Below, piece by piece: positions 44,516 to 54,320 of a DNA stretch of 64,000 nt. The stretch comes from Chitinophagaceae bacterium. Lineage in GTDB: Bacteria; Bacteroidota; Bacteroidia; Chitinophagales; Chitinophagaceae. Each line of letters opens with the position of its first letter. Within the stretch, counting starts at the first letter, position 1. The notes below the pieces were generated by a model. The model was not told the DNA's origin, made no database searches, and was given only the letters and a program-made list of their open reading frames with translations. The translations under genes and the position numbers were made by a program. Location: NCBI GenBank assembly GCA_025449645.1, contig JANWIY010000163.1, forward strand, positions 1 through 64,000. Reading direction: 5' to 3'.

Positions 44516-46147
44516 TCAGTCTTTATACAATTCTAGCTTCGTCTTCGGTCTCCTCTTCTCCAGCCACTTAAAATTCCGGAGTTTCATATCATCGAGGTTT
44601 ACCTTGCGGATGGGATACATAACTCCGTCTGCGTCGTTTCGAAGCACGACCTTGTTCAATAGTTTGTCCTTGAAGATCATGTCGATGATGTCTGCTTTAT
44701 TCACCCTGTTCACCCCTACCAGGGCCATGCTGTCGTCTTTGATATAATACACGCTTTCCGCACTTCCCTTGGCCCGCATATAATCGATGACACCGCCTTT
44801 GAAATAACCTGTTATTGTATTTCCCTTCACCTGGTTATACATGTAATCTCCGGCCTTCCCGACAACCAGTCCGTTTTCAAATACATAGAGGCGGTCCGGT
44901 TTTTTATTTTTGGTATAGAGGAACATGGTGTCGCCTGTAACCTGGTAGCCGCTGGCCCAGGCCACCGGATTCGTATAGAGCCGGAATATGGAATCAAGCC
45001 CGGAATAGTAGAGGCTGTCGGCGACCGCCTGGAGCGAATCCGAGAAGATGCGCACATGGTGATAAGCAGTCAGATAACGCAGGCTGCTGTCGTTTGGATT
45101 GCTTGCCGTTTTCACGATGGCCATACCCTGAACGGAATCTGTCCGGTTTAATATTGAATCCGGGATCTTTCCTGAAAAAAGTGTGTCGGCACGGATATAA
45201 ATGTAATCCTCATCACCCTTTAAAATCAGAAGCGGCTTTTGAGTGGCTAGGAGCGTATTGCTCTTTTTATCTGCAACCATATTATCCGAGATAACGGAAA
45301 ATCCTTCTGCTGTGTCTTTATAAACTGCATTTCCATGGGCGGTACTCAACCCGAGGCTGTCGTCAAAATGGATTGAATCTGCGGTGATGACCTGGGATCC
45401 GTCTGTTATTGTAGGTCTTTTGCCAAATTCCGCGCGGTGATTCTTCAAATCATAAAACCCCTGCTCTGTCCGGATCGTGCGCCCGCTGCTGTCGCGTATG
45501 TAGGTAGTCGTGATAAAAGTGGCGAGTTGCTTATCGCTGTTGTACAAAAGTGAATCTGCTTTGAGGTCGTATGCAGGGTCTTTCAGCACCACATCATTCC
45601 TGAACAACACGTCTTTGGTATCTGCATAATATGTTCCTTCTTTGCTGGTAACCGTGGTTTTTTGATTTACCACCTTTCCGCCATTCAGGTAATTTCCCAC
45701 ATGGATATTCATATCGTAGGTCAGTTCTTCTGTACTGAGTATTCCCCTTCCATCCTTAAGCAATACATTCTTCCGGAAAATAATGAATTTGGTATCCACA
45801 AAATATTTCATGTACTGGGAATAAATATCGGTGGAATCATTGTCGTTGATATGCACGTTCCCGAAGGCTTCAATGAAGTTTTCCTTATGATTCATTGCGA
45901 GGCTGTCACAATAGAAAAAAGTTTTTTCGCTTTGTAGTTTCACGTGACCAAACAAACTCTGTATGGCAACGGAGTCTTTCTGCACTTCCCGCAGCGTATC
46001 AGAATGCCATATGTAAACGGTGTGGGTGCTGCCTCCGGTTTTAGACTTGAAAGGGACAGCCACCTGCGCGGAGGAATAAAAACCCAGGCAGCAGGATCCG
46101 AAAGTCATCAGCATTGCTGCCAGTTGTTTCATCCATTGATTTGTCAT
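44516..46147 (-). CDS. OstA/LptA-like exported protein
   Basis: The 543-residue protein has a signal peptide (MKQLAAMLMTFGSCCLGFYSSAQ) and repeated OstA-type beta-strand units such as GHVKLQSEKTFFYCDSLAMN and GNVHINDNDSTDIYSQYMKYF. These resemble the beta-jellyroll of LptA and the N-terminal part of LptD. It probably helps move lipopolysaccharide across the periplasm, or is otherwise tied to outer-membrane assembly. It is longer than LptA. It is downstream of mlaD in the same operon; ATG 46147 is chosen over an overlapping GTG at 46192. Confidence 0.82.
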   Translation of the reverse strand: MTNQWMKQLAAMLMTFGSCCLGFYSSAQVAVPFKSKTGGSTHTVYIWHSDTLREVQKDSVAIQSLFGHVKLQSEKTFFYCDSLAMNHKENFIEAFGNVHINDNDSTDIYSQYMKYFVDTKFIIFRKNVLLKDGRGILSTEELTYDMNIHVGNYLNGGKVVNQKTTVTSKEGTYYADTKDVLFRNDVVLKDPAYDLKADSLLYNSDKQLATFITTTYIRDSSGRTIRTEQGFYDLKNHRAEFGKRPTITDGSQVITADSIHFDDSLGLSTAHGNAVYKDTAEGFSVISDNMVADKKSNTLLATQKPLLILKGDEDYIYIRADTLFSGKIPDSILNRTDSVQGMAIVKTASNPNDSSLRYLTAYHHVRIFSDSLQAVADSLYYSGLDSIFRLYTNPVAWASGYQVTGDTMFLYTKNKKPDRLYVFENGLVVGKAGDYMYNQVKGNTITGYFKGGVIDYMRAKGSAESVYYIKDDSMALVGVNRVNKADIIDMIFKDKLLNKVVLRNDADGVMYPIRKVNLDDMKLRNFKWLEKRRPKTKLELYKD

Positions 46148-46157
46148 GCACGATTCA

Positions 46158-47153
46158 TCATTTGTGCGTTGGAGCATTGCCGGTGGTATCACTGAGTGGA
46201 GCGCCCAGTGGGGCGCTTTTATCCTTTTTTCCGAAAACGGTAATCGTCACGTAGCGTTTTGGATGCATGCGCACATCATCCAATAAGGTGTTCAAGCTGC
46301 GCGTGGTCGATTCCAGGTTTTGATACAATTTCTTATCATTCAGCAATAACCCCAGAGAGCCATTGGTACTGTTCATTTTATTTACGGCATCTTTAAGGGA
46401 GTTCATGGCATCCTGGGCGCTTTTCAGGGTCTCATCAATTTTCGCATTGGCCAGCTTGTTTGTCGTCTTTTCGAGATTATCAAGGGTTCCGTTGATCCGC
46501 TCGTTATTCCTGTTGAGGTTATTGGTGAAGCTGTCCAGGTGCGTGAGGGAATGGGAAAGTGCTCCGGTCTTTTCATTCAGCAACACCTGAAGGGAAGCCG
46601 ATGATTTTGCCAGGTTGGCGATTATTGAACCAAAATTGTTTTTCACATTAGGATCGAAAAGTCCGCCAATAACCCGGATCAGGGAATCCAGGGATCCGAG
46701 TGTGTTGCTCAGGCCCTCCACGACCGGACTTATATTACTTTGCACTTCTGATAGAATATTTCCTTTTTCCTGGGTTGATAAGGTATCTCCGTCCTTTAAA
46801 TATTCTGTGGCGTCTCCCTTCTTAATGATGATATTGGCTGACCCGATAAGACCTGCGTTAATGATAGCAACGGAATTCTTCGGGATGTTCACCTCTTTTT
46901 TCATACTGATGGAAACGACAATGCCGTCCACATTTTTGTCTGTCGGACTGATCGCGTAAACGGAGCCGACTTCCAGCCCTTTAATGTTTACAGAATTTGA
47001 ATTTTCCAGCCCTTCCACATTTTTAAATACCGCATAGATCTTTTTGCTGTGTTCAAACAAATCCTTTCCCTTTAGAAAATTAAATCCAAAGAACAGCAGG
47101 GCAATGGCAATGGCCGTGAGTGCACCTATCTTAGTTTCGTTTGAAATTTTCAT
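46158..47153 (-). CDS. MlaD family (MCE domain) lipid-transport protein
   Basis: The 331-residue protein has one N-terminal membrane helix (about 10-28) and an MCE domain (about 38-115: YAVFKNVEGLENSNSVNIKGLEVGSV ... IINAGLIGSANIIIKKG). A helical tail of about 200 residues, with coiled-coil character, follows. It should form a hexameric ring in the periplasm for phospholipid traffic. The permease and ATPase partners (MlaE/MlaF) are not in this window. It follows the amidase gene after about 105 bases and precedes the OstA-like gene by 10. Confidence 0.9.
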   Translation of the reverse strand: MKISNETKIGALTAIAIALLFFGFNFLKGKDLFEHSKKIYAVFKNVEGLENSNSVNIKGLEVGSVYAISPTDKNVDGIVVSISMKKEVNIPKNSVAIINAGLIGSANIIIKKGDATEYLKDGDTLSTQEKGNILSEVQSNISPVVEGLSNTLGSLDSLIRVIGGLFDPNVKNNFGSIIANLAKSSASLQVLLNEKTGALSHSLTHLDSFTNNLNRNNERINGTLDNLEKTTNKLANAKIDETLKSAQDAMNSLKDAVNKMNSTNGSLGLLLNDKKLYQNLESTTRSLNTLLDDVRMHPKRYVTITVFGKKDKSAPLGAPLSDTTGNAPTHK

Positions 47154-47258
47154 TCAGGATCTTTTAAAGGAATTCCGCTCTTCTTCCTTACCAACTATAT
47201 GCTTACAAACCTACACGAAAAAGCTCATTAGGCAAACAAGGACAGGATGGTCTGCAAC

Positions 47259-48242
47259 TTATTGCTGGGAAGTATTGGCCGGTGCGGCTTCGATGGTATC
47301 AGGAGAACCTTCCAGTTGGTCCTTATATCGTTTCAGGGCGTCCACAATATTCTGCACCACTTCATCCTGTCCTTCATTGCTGTTAAGGTATTCTTCTTCT
47401 TCTTTATTGCTCAGGAAGCCGACCTCGATTAAGACGCTGGGCATGCCGGTAGCCTGCAGCACCTGGATACCTTTGTCACGCTGTTTTACGCCTCCACTCA
47501 GGCGGCCTGCAGTTGCAAATGATTGTTCTACGAGTGTTGCGAACAAGGCGCTGTTGTCAAAATACTTCTTTTCGTAAAGTTGGGCGCGCATACGTGCCTC
47601 GGGAGAACTCAGGTCGAATGATTCTTCCGAACTATCGGAAATATCTTCACCACTTTCATCCCGCTCATTGATGGCATCTCCCTTTTTCGTGTTCCGGTCA
47701 GCTTTCCAGATATAAGTTTCTGTGCCTACCCGGGTATTGATCACCCAATACGATTGATAGATCGGTGCATTTATCCATATTTTCCTTTTCTTAGTTCCCC
47801 TTCCCACATATGCAAGCTTTTTCTTGTGACCGATTACTCTTTTTTCATAGTAACCGCCCGGGGGCTGGCGCGTGGAATTGCAGTGAATGCTGATGAAAAG
47901 ATCTCCTTTGGCCTGGTTTGCGATCTCGGCCCGGCCATGAAGATCGTCGTGCAGGTTGGTGGCATTGTTCACGCACGCATCCGTGGTCCTGGTGAATACC
48001 ACTTTCATATCGGGGAATCTTTTCTTGACAGCCTCGCCCAGTTTCAGGGAAATATCCAGGGTTACATCTTTTTCAGTGGAAATTAGTCCGCGGGCTCCCG
48101 GGTAAAGACCACCATGTCCGGGGTCTATGATCAGTGTGCGAACTTTAATGGGCTTCCGGAAGCGAGCACTTCCGTTTTGAAAAGAACTGCATAAAAATAG
48201 AAAAGCAAGTGAAAAAATGAATCCGGAAACCGCTCTCTGCAT
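47259..48242 (-). CDS. N-acetylmuramoyl-L-alanine amidase (amidase_3)
   Basis: This exported zinc amidase (327 aa) cleaves the peptide stem from murein. It has a signal peptide from the ATG at 48242, then IIDPGHGGLYPGARG (first Zn ligand His), AEIANQAKGDLFISIHCNS (Zn ligand His), and SVLIEVGFLSNKEEEEYL with the catalytic Glu. A family-typical insert of about 80 residues sits between the strands. An in-frame GTG at 48278 would add a non-signal leader. It is divergent from lptD. Confidence 0.93.
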   Translation of the reverse strand: MQRAVSGFIFSLAFLFLCSSFQNGSARFRKPIKVRTLIIDPGHGGLYPGARGLISTEKDVTLDISLKLGEAVKKRFPDMKVVFTRTTDACVNNATNLHDDLHGRAEIANQAKGDLFISIHCNSTRQPPGGYYEKRVIGHKKKLAYVGRGTKKRKIWINAPIYQSYWVINTRVGTETYIWKADRNTKKGDAINERDESGEDISDSSEESFDLSSPEARMRAQLYEKKYFDNSALFATLVEQSFATAGRLSGGVKQRDKGIQVLQATGMPSVLIEVGFLSNKEEEEYLNSNEGQDEVVQNIVDALKRYKDQLEGSPDTIEAAPANTSQQ

Positions 48243-48300
48243 ACTTTTCTTTTTGACAGTCAATATGTTAATCTTCACAATTTCTTAGATAGGATACTCC

Positions 48301-48308
48301 TATTTTTG
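48301..48308 (+). promoter_or_regulatory. -7 element TATTTTTG for lptD
   Basis: Exact TAnnTTTG match; the leader to the ATG at 48323 would be only about eight bases. Confidence 0.5.
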
Positions 48309-48322
48309 TACCATTACTATGT

Positions 48323-51028
48323 ATGAGTAACGGAGGCAAAATTAGTTTAAAATACCTTTCCACGTTAATTATTGCGTTGTTAATATTTTGCATAACTATT
48401 AACAGTTCAGCAGGTTATTCGATCCGAACCCATATCATTTCACGCATTTCAAACGACAGCATCCCGGAAAAAATTGTATCAAAGGCCCGTGATACTATTC
48501 CTGCCGATTCCACCCTGGAAGACAGCATTCCTTTCGGCAGTGATTCCCTCGGTCTGAGGACCGATACGATTCATTTTAAGGTTTCAAAGGATTCCCTGGA
48601 CGCGCCCATTACTTATAGTGCCGCTGATTCCGTAGTGCTCGATGTGCCCACCAAAAATGTGACGCTGTACAATAAGGCTAATACGAAATATAAAGACATA
48701 AACCTGGATGCCTACAAGATCCAGTTGGACCAGCCCCATCAGCTTCTCACGGCATCTTTTATACGGGATACAGCAAACCTGATTATCGGCAAGCCGAAAA
48801 TGACCCAGACAGAAAGTACGCTGGAATCTGATTCCATCGTGTTCAATATGAAAACGCAGAAAGGGATCACTTTAAATACGTTCACCCAGAGCAATGACAT
48901 GTATGTGATGGCTGAAAAGATGAAGAAAATATCTAAGAACGAATACTTTGCTTTTCACGGACGGTTTACGACCTGCAACCTGGACACACCCCATTTTGCT
49001 TTTCGTACCAATAAAATGAAGCTCATCAATAAAAAAATGGCGATATCAGGGCCCGTGCATCCCGAGTTCGAAGGCGTGCCCCTTCCTATTTATATACCCT
49101 TCGGTTTCTTTCCGATATCCCAGGGCAGGCATTCCGGATTCCTTCCTCCCACGTTTGATGTGAGCTCCCAGTACGGACTGGGACTGGAAGGGCTTGGATA
49201 TTACAAAGTGCTGAACGATAATTTCGACGTCACCATGCGCACCAATCTTTATTCCTATGGTGGGTATAATTTGTTTCTGACTCCGGAATACAGGGTCCGT
49301 TACCGTTATAGCGGGCGATTGAGTTTCACTTATCAGTTAACACGCTTACTTAGCAATACCGGGAAATCGCCCTATGAGGATACCAAGACCTGGAGTCTCG
49401 CCTGGAATCATACGGTTGACAGCAAGGCACATCCGGGCCAAACCTTTGGTGCGAACCTCAACCTGATGTCACAGAAATTCAACAAGCTTGTCTTAAACAA
49501 CCCTACTGCAAATTTCTCAAACCAGATCAGTTCGTCCATTTCCTATTCAAAAACCTGGGATGGGAAATACAACCTGACCGTGAGTGGAAACCACAACCAG
49601 AATAATCAGACCGGGCAGGTTAATGTAAATCTGCCCAGCCTCGGATTTACAGCTGTTACGATATATCCATTCGTGCCGAAAGAATTTGTCGGCGCCCCCA
49701 AATGGTATCAGAAACTCGGGATCGGCCTTCAGACCAATGTGACGGGTCTGACCAGTTTTTATGATTCACTTTTCAGCATCAAGCATGTGCTGGATACTTT
49801 TCAATATGGGGCCCAGAACAATATTCCAATTTCATTGGCGCTTCCACCCCTCGGTGCTTTGCAGATCTCTCCCGGGGTCAGCTTTCAGAACAGGATATTG
49901 TCAAGGAAATATGATTATGTATGGGATAATGCCCGCCAAAAAGTGGATACGAGTTTCAATAAAGGCATATTCACAGCAAATTCAGTTGCCTTCTCACTCA
50001 ATTTCAGCACTGCCCTTTTCGGGACCTTTCAGAATTTCGGGAAAAACAGCAATATCCTTGGCATCAGGCATACCGTACGACCTACTTTCGGTTTTTCTTA
50101 TTCTCCCGATCTGGCAAAAAGTTATTATGAGAATATTCAGGTGGACCCTGTAGGTCACTTCCAGAATTTTAACAGGTATTCAAATAATATATATTCGGGA
50201 TTCTCCCCCGGGGCATTCGGCGGAATCAATTTTGGCATCGACAATAATCTCGAGATGAAAATGAAATCGAAGACAGACAGCTCGGCGGGAGCAAACCAAA
50301 AAATGAAACTGATTGACGGATTTGGGTTTACCGGAAGTTATAATTACCTGGCTGATTCCTTCAAACTGCAACCTTTTAGCATTTACTTCAGAAGTACCCT
50401 CTTCCAGAAAGTTAATATCAGCGCCACAACTGTACTCGATCCCTATCAATATGATAATTATGGTTACCGCCTGGATAAATATACCTGGCAGGGAGGCAAA
50501 GGGTTTAATCTCGGCCATATTACCAGCGGCACTATTGCAATCACCACTTCGTTCAAAAGCAAGCCTAAAGATGAAAAGAAAGCGGAGGAAGAAAAAAAAG
50601 GGGAAGACAGCCAGCTGCCCATGACCCTGGAGGAACAGCAGGCCGAGCTGAATTATATTAACAGCCATCCGGCAGAATTCGTAGATTTTAATATAACCTG
50701 GTCGGCGAATATTTCCTATTCACTTATTTTCAGCCGGGAATTGAAGCCGGATTACACAGGATATACTATCAACCTGAGTTCATCACTGACGCTGAATGGA
50801 GATTTCAATCTTACGGAGAAATGGAAAATGGGTTTCAATACTTATTACGACGTTAAGAACCTGAAAGTGCAATCCCTCACCGGTTTCCTTTCGAGGGATA
50901 TGCATTGCTGGCAGCTTTCAATCAACGTTACGCCAGTTGGAATATACCGTTCCTTTAGCGTAACCATTAATCCGAAGTCAAGCATTCTGAGAGACTTGCG
51001 CATTAACCGGAACCGGACATTTGATTAG
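48323..51028 (+). CDS. lptD: LPS assembly protein LptD-like outer membrane protein
   Basis: The 901-residue protein has an N-terminal signal segment and an OstA-type domain (about 90-250: DVPTKNVTLYNKANTKYKDI, TESTLESDSIVFNMKTQKG). A large barrel follows, starting near the PVHPEFEGVPLPIYIPFGFFPIS motif that is typical of Bacteroidota LptD. It would insert lipopolysaccharide into the outer leaflet. The neighbouring OstA-like, MlaD and amidase genes fit an envelope assembly cluster. The 3' end overlaps the convergent plsC-type gene by 26 bases. Confidence 0.88.
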   Translation: MSNGGKISLKYLSTLIIALLIFCITINSSAGYSIRTHIISRISNDSIPEKIVSKARDTIPADSTLEDSIPFGSDSLGLRTDTIHFKVSKDSLDAPITYSAADSVVLDVPTKNVTLYNKANTKYKDINLDAYKIQLDQPHQLLTASFIRDTANLIIGKPKMTQTESTLESDSIVFNMKTQKGITLNTFTQSNDMYVMAEKMKKISKNEYFAFHGRFTTCNLDTPHFAFRTNKMKLINKKMAISGPVHPEFEGVPLPIYIPFGFFPISQGRHSGFLPPTFDVSSQYGLGLEGLGYYKVLNDNFDVTMRTNLYSYGGYNLFLTPEYRVRYRYSGRLSFTYQLTRLLSNTGKSPYEDTKTWSLAWNHTVDSKAHPGQTFGANLNLMSQKFNKLVLNNPTANFSNQISSSISYSKTWDGKYNLTVSGNHNQNNQTGQVNVNLPSLGFTAVTIYPFVPKEFVGAPKWYQKLGIGLQTNVTGLTSFYDSLFSIKHVLDTFQYGAQNNIPISLALPPLGALQISPGVSFQNRILSRKYDYVWDNARQKVDTSFNKGIFTANSVAFSLNFSTALFGTFQNFGKNSNILGIRHTVRPTFGFSYSPDLAKSYYENIQVDPVGHFQNFNRYSNNIYSGFSPGAFGGINFGIDNNLEMKMKSKTDSSAGANQKMKLIDGFGFTGSYNYLADSFKLQPFSIYFRSTLFQKVNISATTVLDPYQYDNYGYRLDKYTWQGGKGFNLGHITSGTIAITTSFKSKPKDEKKAEEEKKGEDSQLPMTLEEQQAELNYINSHPAEFVDFNITWSANISYSLIFSRELKPDYTGYTINLSSSLTLNGDFNLTEKWKMGFNTYYDVKNLKVQSLTGFLSRDMHCWQLSINVTPVGIYRSFSVTINPKSSILRDLRINRNRTFD

Positions 51029-51770
51029 GTTGCTGTTTAAGTATATAATTCTTCATTATATCATGAACCCGCAGCTTGAGTTGCTCCACCGATTCATCCG
51101 GTAATGCAGATATTTCGGGTAGGAAATCCATATAGAGCCTGACCGGAAGAAGAAAAAATCCTTTTGTTGGCGGATTGGCCCGGCGGCTGTTGAAGATGAC
51201 CATGGGTATAATGGATTTACCGCTGCTCAGGGCCAGGCGGAAAGCGCCATCATGAAAAGACTTCAGGGGTTCGGAGGTGGTATTTCTTGTTCCTTCCGGA
51301 TAAATGCACATATGCAGGCCCATATCCAGCACCTCTTTCATCTTTACAAAACTGTCACGCCGGCTTTTTTCATTTTTCCGGTCGACCAGGATACTTCCGG
51401 TTTGATAGATCAGACCGAATACCGGAATTTTTGCCATCTCGGCTTTGGCAATCGTTTTATTTCCCCCCGGAATTCCCGGAGAAGAAACAGGGACATCAAT
51501 CAGGGCATTATGGTTTGAAACCACGATATAGGTCTGGCCCTTGCGAAAATATTCGCGTCCCCTGATCCTGAGTGGACATCCTATAATAGAAAGATAGACG
51601 CCCATCCATACCCGGGAATATGTGATGAAGCGGATGGTCTTTTTCGGATCCTGCTTAAAATAAGAGAAGGCGAAGAATGGGATCAGGAAAATGATCATGG
51701 TGCCAACAAATGCAATGGCGCCCCAGACTGCCCAAACCCGGCCGAAAATATTTTTAATGGATCGCATCAT
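51003..51770 (-). CDS. 1-acyl-glycerol-3-phosphate acyltransferase (PlsC family)
   Basis: This membrane-bound acyltransferase (255 aa) would make phosphatidic acid in phospholipid synthesis. It shows the HX4D motif (NHNALID), a PVFGLIYQTGSILVDRKN stretch, and YPEGTRNTT (substrate-binding). An N-terminal hydrophobic segment lies at about 12-38. The ATG at 51770 is chosen; a longer in-frame frame reaches back into the ung gene. It follows ung after 22 bases. Confidence 0.9.
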   Translation of the reverse strand: MMRSIKNIFGRVWAVWGAIAFVGTMIIFLIPFFAFSYFKQDPKKTIRFITYSRVWMGVYLSIIGCPLRIRGREYFRKGQTYIVVSNHNALIDVPVSSPGIPGGNKTIAKAEMAKIPVFGLIYQTGSILVDRKNEKSRRDSFVKMKEVLDMGLHMCIYPEGTRNTTSEPLKSFHDGAFRLALSSGKSIIPMVIFNSRRANPPTKGFFLLPVRLYMDFLPEISALPDESVEQLKLRVHDIMKNYILKQQPNQMSGSG

Positions 51771-51792
51771 TTTTAAAAAAGGGTTTCTGTAT

Positions 51793-52464
51793 TCAGAGTT
51801 GCCAGTCCACCGGATCAATACCATTCCTCATCAGATATTCATTGGCCTTTGAGAAATGCCGGCAGCCAAAAAAACCCTTGTCAGCCGAGTATGGAGAAGG
51901 ATGGGCAGCTTTCAGCACCAGGTGCTTGGTTTCATCAATGAGCACTTGCTTTTCCTGGGCGAATTTGCCCCAAAGTAAAAACACGATATTTCTTTTCAGA
52001 TCAGAAATTTTATGAATGACAGTATCCGTAAATTCTCCCCATCCCTGTTGCGAATGGCTCATGGGCGCCCTGGCCATCACAGTCAGGTAGGCGTTGAGCA
52101 GCAAAACTCCCCGGGATGCCCAGGGGCTGAGATCTCCGGTCTGAGGTAGGGGAAGCCCTGTATCTGATTTAAGTTCTTTGAAAATATTCTGGAGAGAAGG
52201 TGGCGGAAGGATTCCGTCCGGAACGGAGAAACTTAATCCATGCGCCTGTCCCGCACCATGATAAGGGTCCTGACCAAGAAGTACAACCTTTACTTGGTCG
52301 AAAGAAGTTTTATTGAATGCATTAAAAATAAGGCTTCCCGGCGGATAGATGACCTTTCCGGCATTCTTTTCTGTCTTAAGAAAATGGACAATTTGTAAGA
52401 AATAAGGTTTTGAGAATTCGGAGTCCAATACTTTTTTCCAGCCCGGCTCGATTTGAACGTTCAT
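51793..52464 (-). CDS. ung: Uracil-DNA glycosylase
   Basis: Ung removes uracil from DNA. The 223-residue protein has the catalytic D66 in GQDPYHG, the uracil-binding LSFSVP and LLLNAYLTV segments, and the His loop HPSPYSADKGFFG. It matches family 1 in length. A TACATTTG element (52492-52485) lies just upstream on the minus strand, giving a leader of about 13 bases. Confidence 0.97.
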   Translation of the reverse strand: MNVQIEPGWKKVLDSEFSKPYFLQIVHFLKTEKNAGKVIYPPGSLIFNAFNKTSFDQVKVVLLGQDPYHGAGQAHGLSFSVPDGILPPPSLQNIFKELKSDTGLPLPQTGDLSPWASRGVLLLNAYLTVMARAPMSHSQQGWGEFTDTVIHKISDLKRNIVFLLWGKFAQEKQVLIDETKHLVLKAAHPSPYSADKGFFGCRHFSKANEYLMRNGIDPVDWQL

Positions 52465-52484
52465 ACGGAATTGCTGATAAGTAA

Positions 52485-52492
52485 CAAATGTA
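52485..52492 (-). promoter_or_regulatory. -7 element TACATTTG for ung
   Basis: Exact TAnnTTTG match on the minus strand, 20 bases before the ung ATG (52464). Confidence 0.5.
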
Positions 52493-52530
52493 TAATCATC
52501 TTTTACACAAAATCAATTAATCATAAGCCC

Positions 52531-52538
52531 TAATTTTG
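52531..52538 (+). promoter_or_regulatory. -7 element TAATTTTG for the aldo/keto reductase gene
   Basis: Exact TAnnTTTG match, 35 bases before the ATG at 52574. Confidence 0.5.
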
Positions 52539-52573
52539 CAGGGTCTACTATTCAATGGCTAAAATCACGAAAC

Positions 52574-53578
52574 ATGAAATACAGAAATCTGGGAAAAACA
52601 GGACAAAAACTTTCCGCAATCGGACTCGGCTGCATGGGTATGAGCTTTGCGTACGGGCCCAGGGACGATAATGAATCCATTGCAACCCTTAACCGGTCTA
52701 TAGAGCTGGGTATCAATTTCTGGGATACGGCGGACATGTACGGCCATGGGCACAATGAAGAACTCATTTCGAAGGTTCTTGTGCCGAACCGTAATAAGAT
52801 CTTCCTGGCAACTAAATTTGGATTTCGTCAAAAGTCGGAAACTTCCGGGATCACGGGTACCCCAGGAACTTATTTTGATGGTTCACCGTCTTATGTAAAA
52901 GAAGCCGTGGAGAAAAGCCTTAAGCGGCTTAAAATCGAAACGATTGATCTGTATTATGCCCACAGGGTCGACCAGCAGGTTCCTGTAGAGGAGACAGTTG
53001 CTGCCATGGCTGAACTGGTGAAACAGGGCAAAGTAAAATACCTTGGACTTTCTGAAGCTTCAGCATCTTCCATCCGCAGGGCTCACGCCGTTCATCCTAT
53101 TACGGCACTACAAAGCGAATATTCGCTGATGACAAGGGATGTGGAGGGAGAAATTTTGAACACCATCAGGGAATTGGGGATCACCCTGGTGCCTTATTCT
53201 CCGCTGGCCAGGGGTTTGATCACGGCAACTGTTCCTGATAAGGATAAGCTCCCATCCGATGATTTCAGGAGAACGCTTCCGCGATTCGACCAGGATCACT
53301 GGAAGAACAATCTGCAGCTGGTTAATGAATTTGCAGAAATTGCAAAAGGCCAGGGTTGCACAGCTGCCCAACTCGCGCTCGCCTGGGTATTAGCACAGGG
53401 AGAGGATATGATCCCCATCCCGGGCACCAAGAAAAGAAAATACCTGGAGGAAAATGCAGCCGCAGTCGACATCAGGTTAAGCGAAGCGGTTTTGGACGAA
53501 CTCGATTTACTTTTGAACAAATATCCGGATACCGGAGACCGGTACGGAGCAGGTTCGATGAAACTCGTGAATAAATAA
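52574..53578 (+). CDS. Aldo/keto reductase
   Basis: This NADPH-dependent oxidoreductase (334 aa) has a full catalytic tetrad: D51, Y56, K81 and H130 (DTADMYG, ATKFGF, YYAHRVD). The C-terminal [18 protein letters not shown] is the cofactor-binding end of the AKR13-like/YakC group. The natural substrate cannot be told. The TMEM175-like gene starts three bases after its stop. Confidence 0.94.
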   Translation: MKYRNLGKTGQKLSAIGLGCMGMSFAYGPRDDNESIATLNRSIELGINFWDTADMYGHGHNEELISKVLVPNRNKIFLATKFGFRQKSETSGITGTPGTYFDGSPSYVKEAVEKSLKRLKIETIDLYYAHRVDQQVPVEETVAAMAELVKQGKVKYLGLSEASASSIRRAHAVHPITALQSEYSLMTRDVEGEILNTIRELGITLVPYSPLARGLITATVPDKDKLPSDDFRRTLPRFDQDHWKNNLQLVNEFAEIAKGQGCTAAQLALAWVLAQGEDMIPIPGTKKRKYLEENAAAVDIRLSEAVLDELDLLLNKYPDTGDRYGAGSMKLVNK

Positions 53579-53581
53579 ATT

Positions 53582-54274
53582 ATGCCGCGTCCGCATAAAG
53601 ATATTTTTGAAAACCGGAGAGAATTTCAGCTCGAGCGCATGATCCTCTTCAGTGAGGGGGTATTTGCGATTGCTATTACGCTGCTCATCCTGGATATCCG
53701 TCTTCCCGACCAGGCAATAAATACCGAATCGGCAGTAGTCAATATGCTAATGGGAAAAATTCCCCAATTGATTGGATTTGCATTCAGCTTTGCTGTGATC
53801 GGACAGTTCTGGGTGAATCATCACCGGTTGTTTTCTTATATTTCTGACTACGACACAGGTCTGCTATGGCTAAATCTGCATATGTTGTTCTGGATCGTAC
53901 TCTCTCCTTTTTCAACCAGTTTTAATTTCCGGTACGGCAGCGTGGATCTCACCTGGAGCTGGTATTCGGTGAATATGGGCATGATTGGTTTAGCCATGTA
54001 TTTAATCTGGCGTTACATTAGTAATCCCAGGCGCAACCTATCTTATCTTCTCAGCGAGCCCAGAAGACTAAAATACGGAAGGGTCCGAAGCCTGGCTGTA
54101 ACCCTTATTTTTTTTATGGGATTCATCCTTTGTTTATTCCATAACGAAATGTTGTCTGTTCTTTCCCGGTTTATTTTCTTCCTTATCTTCCCGACCATGT
54201 GGTTTATATCCCGCCGTTATCATAGAAAAAATGCGAAACAACAAGCGGTAATTTCAGGTCCTTTGGCAGAATAA
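53582..54274 (+). CDS. TMEM175-like (DUF1211) membrane protein, possible K+ channel
   Basis: The 230-residue protein has six hydrophobic segments. Helix 1 has the family signature in the form ERMILFSEGVFAIAITLLIL (about residues 18-37). In the usual FSDGVFAIAITLL motif the Asp is here replaced by Glu. Bacterial relatives form tetrameric potassium-permeable channels. It is probably co-transcribed with the aldo/keto reductase. Confidence 0.88.
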   Translation: MPRPHKDIFENRREFQLERMILFSEGVFAIAITLLILDIRLPDQAINTESAVVNMLMGKIPQLIGFAFSFAVIGQFWVNHHRLFSYISDYDTGLLWLNLHMLFWIVLSPFSTSFNFRYGSVDLTWSWYSVNMGMIGLAMYLIWRYISNPRRNLSYLLSEPRRLKYGRVRSLAVTLIFFMGFILCLFHNEMLSVLSRFIFFLIFPTMWFISRRYHRKNAKQQAVISGPLAE

Positions 54275-54281
54275 GTATATT

Positions 54282-54289
54282 TAGGTTTG
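54282..54289 (+). promoter_or_regulatory. -7 element TAGGTTTG for the VOC protein gene
   Basis: Exact TAnnTTTG match, 31 bases before the ATG at 54321. Confidence 0.4.
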
Positions 54290-54320
54290 GTTCCTTATTG
54301 TATTTCTTAAAACTTTTTTT

